From: an uncultured Clostridia bacterium
GTDB lineage: Bacteria > Bacillota > Clostridia > Lachnospirales > Lachnospiraceae
Assembly: GCA_946405675.1 (NCBI GenBank)
Contig: CAMJIC010000054.1
Span: 1-13,106 of the forward strand
Length of the DNA stretch: 13,106 nt
Direction: 5' to 3'
The notes beneath the pieces were generated by a model that worked only from the letters and a program-made list of their open reading frames with translations, ran no database searches and had not been told where the DNA came from. Position 1 is the first letter of the stretch, and each line of letters begins with the position of its first letter. Positions 12,616-13,106 of the stretch are shown here, one piece after another. A program made the translations under genes and the position numbers.

Positions 12616-13106
12616 AAGGACTCACTTTAAGAAGAATCCAGGAGGTGACAGGCGGAGATTTCCGCCTGTCATTTGTGAACGGGGACGGAAGCTATGGGTG
12701 CGTGGACGCGGAGGGGATGCCGTGCCAGGAGGGGAAGCTGTACGAAGAAGGGACGGATCAGAGCGCGGTGATGGAAGCGCGCGCGGTACCCTGTGGCTTT
12801 GCTGACAAAGCTGCGTCAGGTGTAAAGAAGGCTTTGAAGGAGCTTCTGGATACGGAGGTGTCTTCCATCGTGACAGACAGCAGGAAGGCAGGTCCGGGAT
12901 CCTTGTTCGGGGCAATCGCAGGGACAAGGGTGGATGGAAATGACTTCATTCCGGCAGTGTTTCGCCAGGGAGCAGTCTGTGTCCTCACTGAGCGGACAGC
13001 CGGGAAGAAAGACCTGTATGGTGACAAGGAGCCAGAAAGAGCTGCCGGCGGTTTTCGCGCGTGGATTCGTGTGGGGAATACGGTGGAGGCGCTTGGCAGG
13101 ATCGCG
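12612..13106 (+). CDS. murF: UDP-N-acetylmuramoyl-tripeptide–D-Ala-D-Ala ligase, N-terminal part (cut by window end)
   Basis: The first 165 codons are present; the gene runs off the window. MurF adds the D-Ala-D-Ala made by Ddl to the UDP-MurNAc-tripeptide. The frame starts MKGLTLRRIQEVTGGDF, the usual MurF opening. After an unusually long stretch it continues VSSIVTDSRKAGPGSLFGAIAG then TRVDGNDFIPAVFRQGAVCVL, the standard uridine-binding N-terminal domain (about residues 83-126), and RVGNTVEALGRIA. About 60-65 residues (roughly 20-82) separate TGGDF from SSIVTDSR, where typical MurF has about 10-15, so there is an insertion of about 50 residues. The catalytic domain is outside the window. 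The start ATG overlaps the ddl stop (ATGA), with GGGAGG (12601-12606) 5 nt upstream. MurE is the alternative; the position after ddl favours MurF. Confidence 0.85.
   Translation, partial: MKGLTLRRIQEVTGGDFRLSFVNGDGSYGCVDAEGMPCQEGKLYEEGTDQSAVMEARAVPCGFADKAASGVKKALKELLDTEVSSIVTDSRKAGPGSLFGAIAGTRVDGNDFIPAVFRQGAVCVLTERTAGKKDLYGDKEPERAAGGFRAWIRVGNTVEALGRIA
12646..12674 (+). other. 11-bp hairpin inside the start of murF
   Basis: TGACAGGCGGA (12646-12656) and TCCGCCTGTCA (12661-12671) form a perfect 11-bp stem with a GATT loop, followed by TTT (12672-12674), 34 nt into the murF reading frame. An AGGAGGT (12640-12646) precedes it directly. It resembles a weak intrinsic terminator or a translation-modulating stem, but lies in coding sequence; function is unknown. 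Confidence 0.5.

Overview
The window looks like chromosomal DNA of a fairly GC-rich Bacillota, class Clostridia, most plausibly a Lachnospiraceae member. This rests on the gene order hup–rqcP(yabO)–divIC–tilS–hpt–ftsH, the strong AGGAGG-type ribosome binding sites and the protein sequences themselves. All eleven genes lie on the + strand. I cannot name the species from the sequence alone.

Layout: an 84-nt palindromic repeat (1-84); histidyl-tRNA synthetase (174-1481); a phosphoglucomutase/phosphomannomutase (1580-3322); a strong promoter with a long leader, then an HU nucleoid protein (3582-3860) and a perfect intrinsic terminator; a small S4-domain RqcP-like protein (3942-4181); a 283-nt inverted-repeat element (4209-4491); a DivIC-type division protein (4646-4948); a tight tilS–hpt–ftsH cluster (5127-8980); a 414-nt intergenic region with a promoter and a 16-bp GCAA-capped hairpin; an intracellular GH13 alpha-glycosidase (9395-11533); and a D-Ala–D-Ala ligase overlapping the start of murF (11563 to the window end).

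Functionally these are housekeeping genes: tRNA charging and decoding (hisS, tilS), ribosome quality control (rqcP), nucleoid structure (hup), purine salvage (hpt), division and membrane protein turnover (divIC, ftsH), cell-wall precursor synthesis (ddl, murF), and glucose-phosphate and alpha-glucan metabolism (pgcA and the GH13 enzyme). In spore-forming relatives the segment from rqcP to tilS usually carries yabP and yabQ between rqcP and divIC, and spoIIE between divIC and tilS. None is present here; the yabP/yabQ position holds the large repeat element. This suggests, but does not prove, a lineage that has lost sporulation.

The most unusual content is a family of palindromic elements with GTTACAAG-type ends. 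There are two clear copies (1-84; 4209-4491) and two degenerate ones (about 9028-9072; 11492-11540). The large copy wraps a separately folded 157-nt core. The copy at 11492-11540 contains the GH13 stop codon and supplies a consensus extended -10 for ddl. I found no CRISPR array, tRNA, rRNA, transposase or phage gene.
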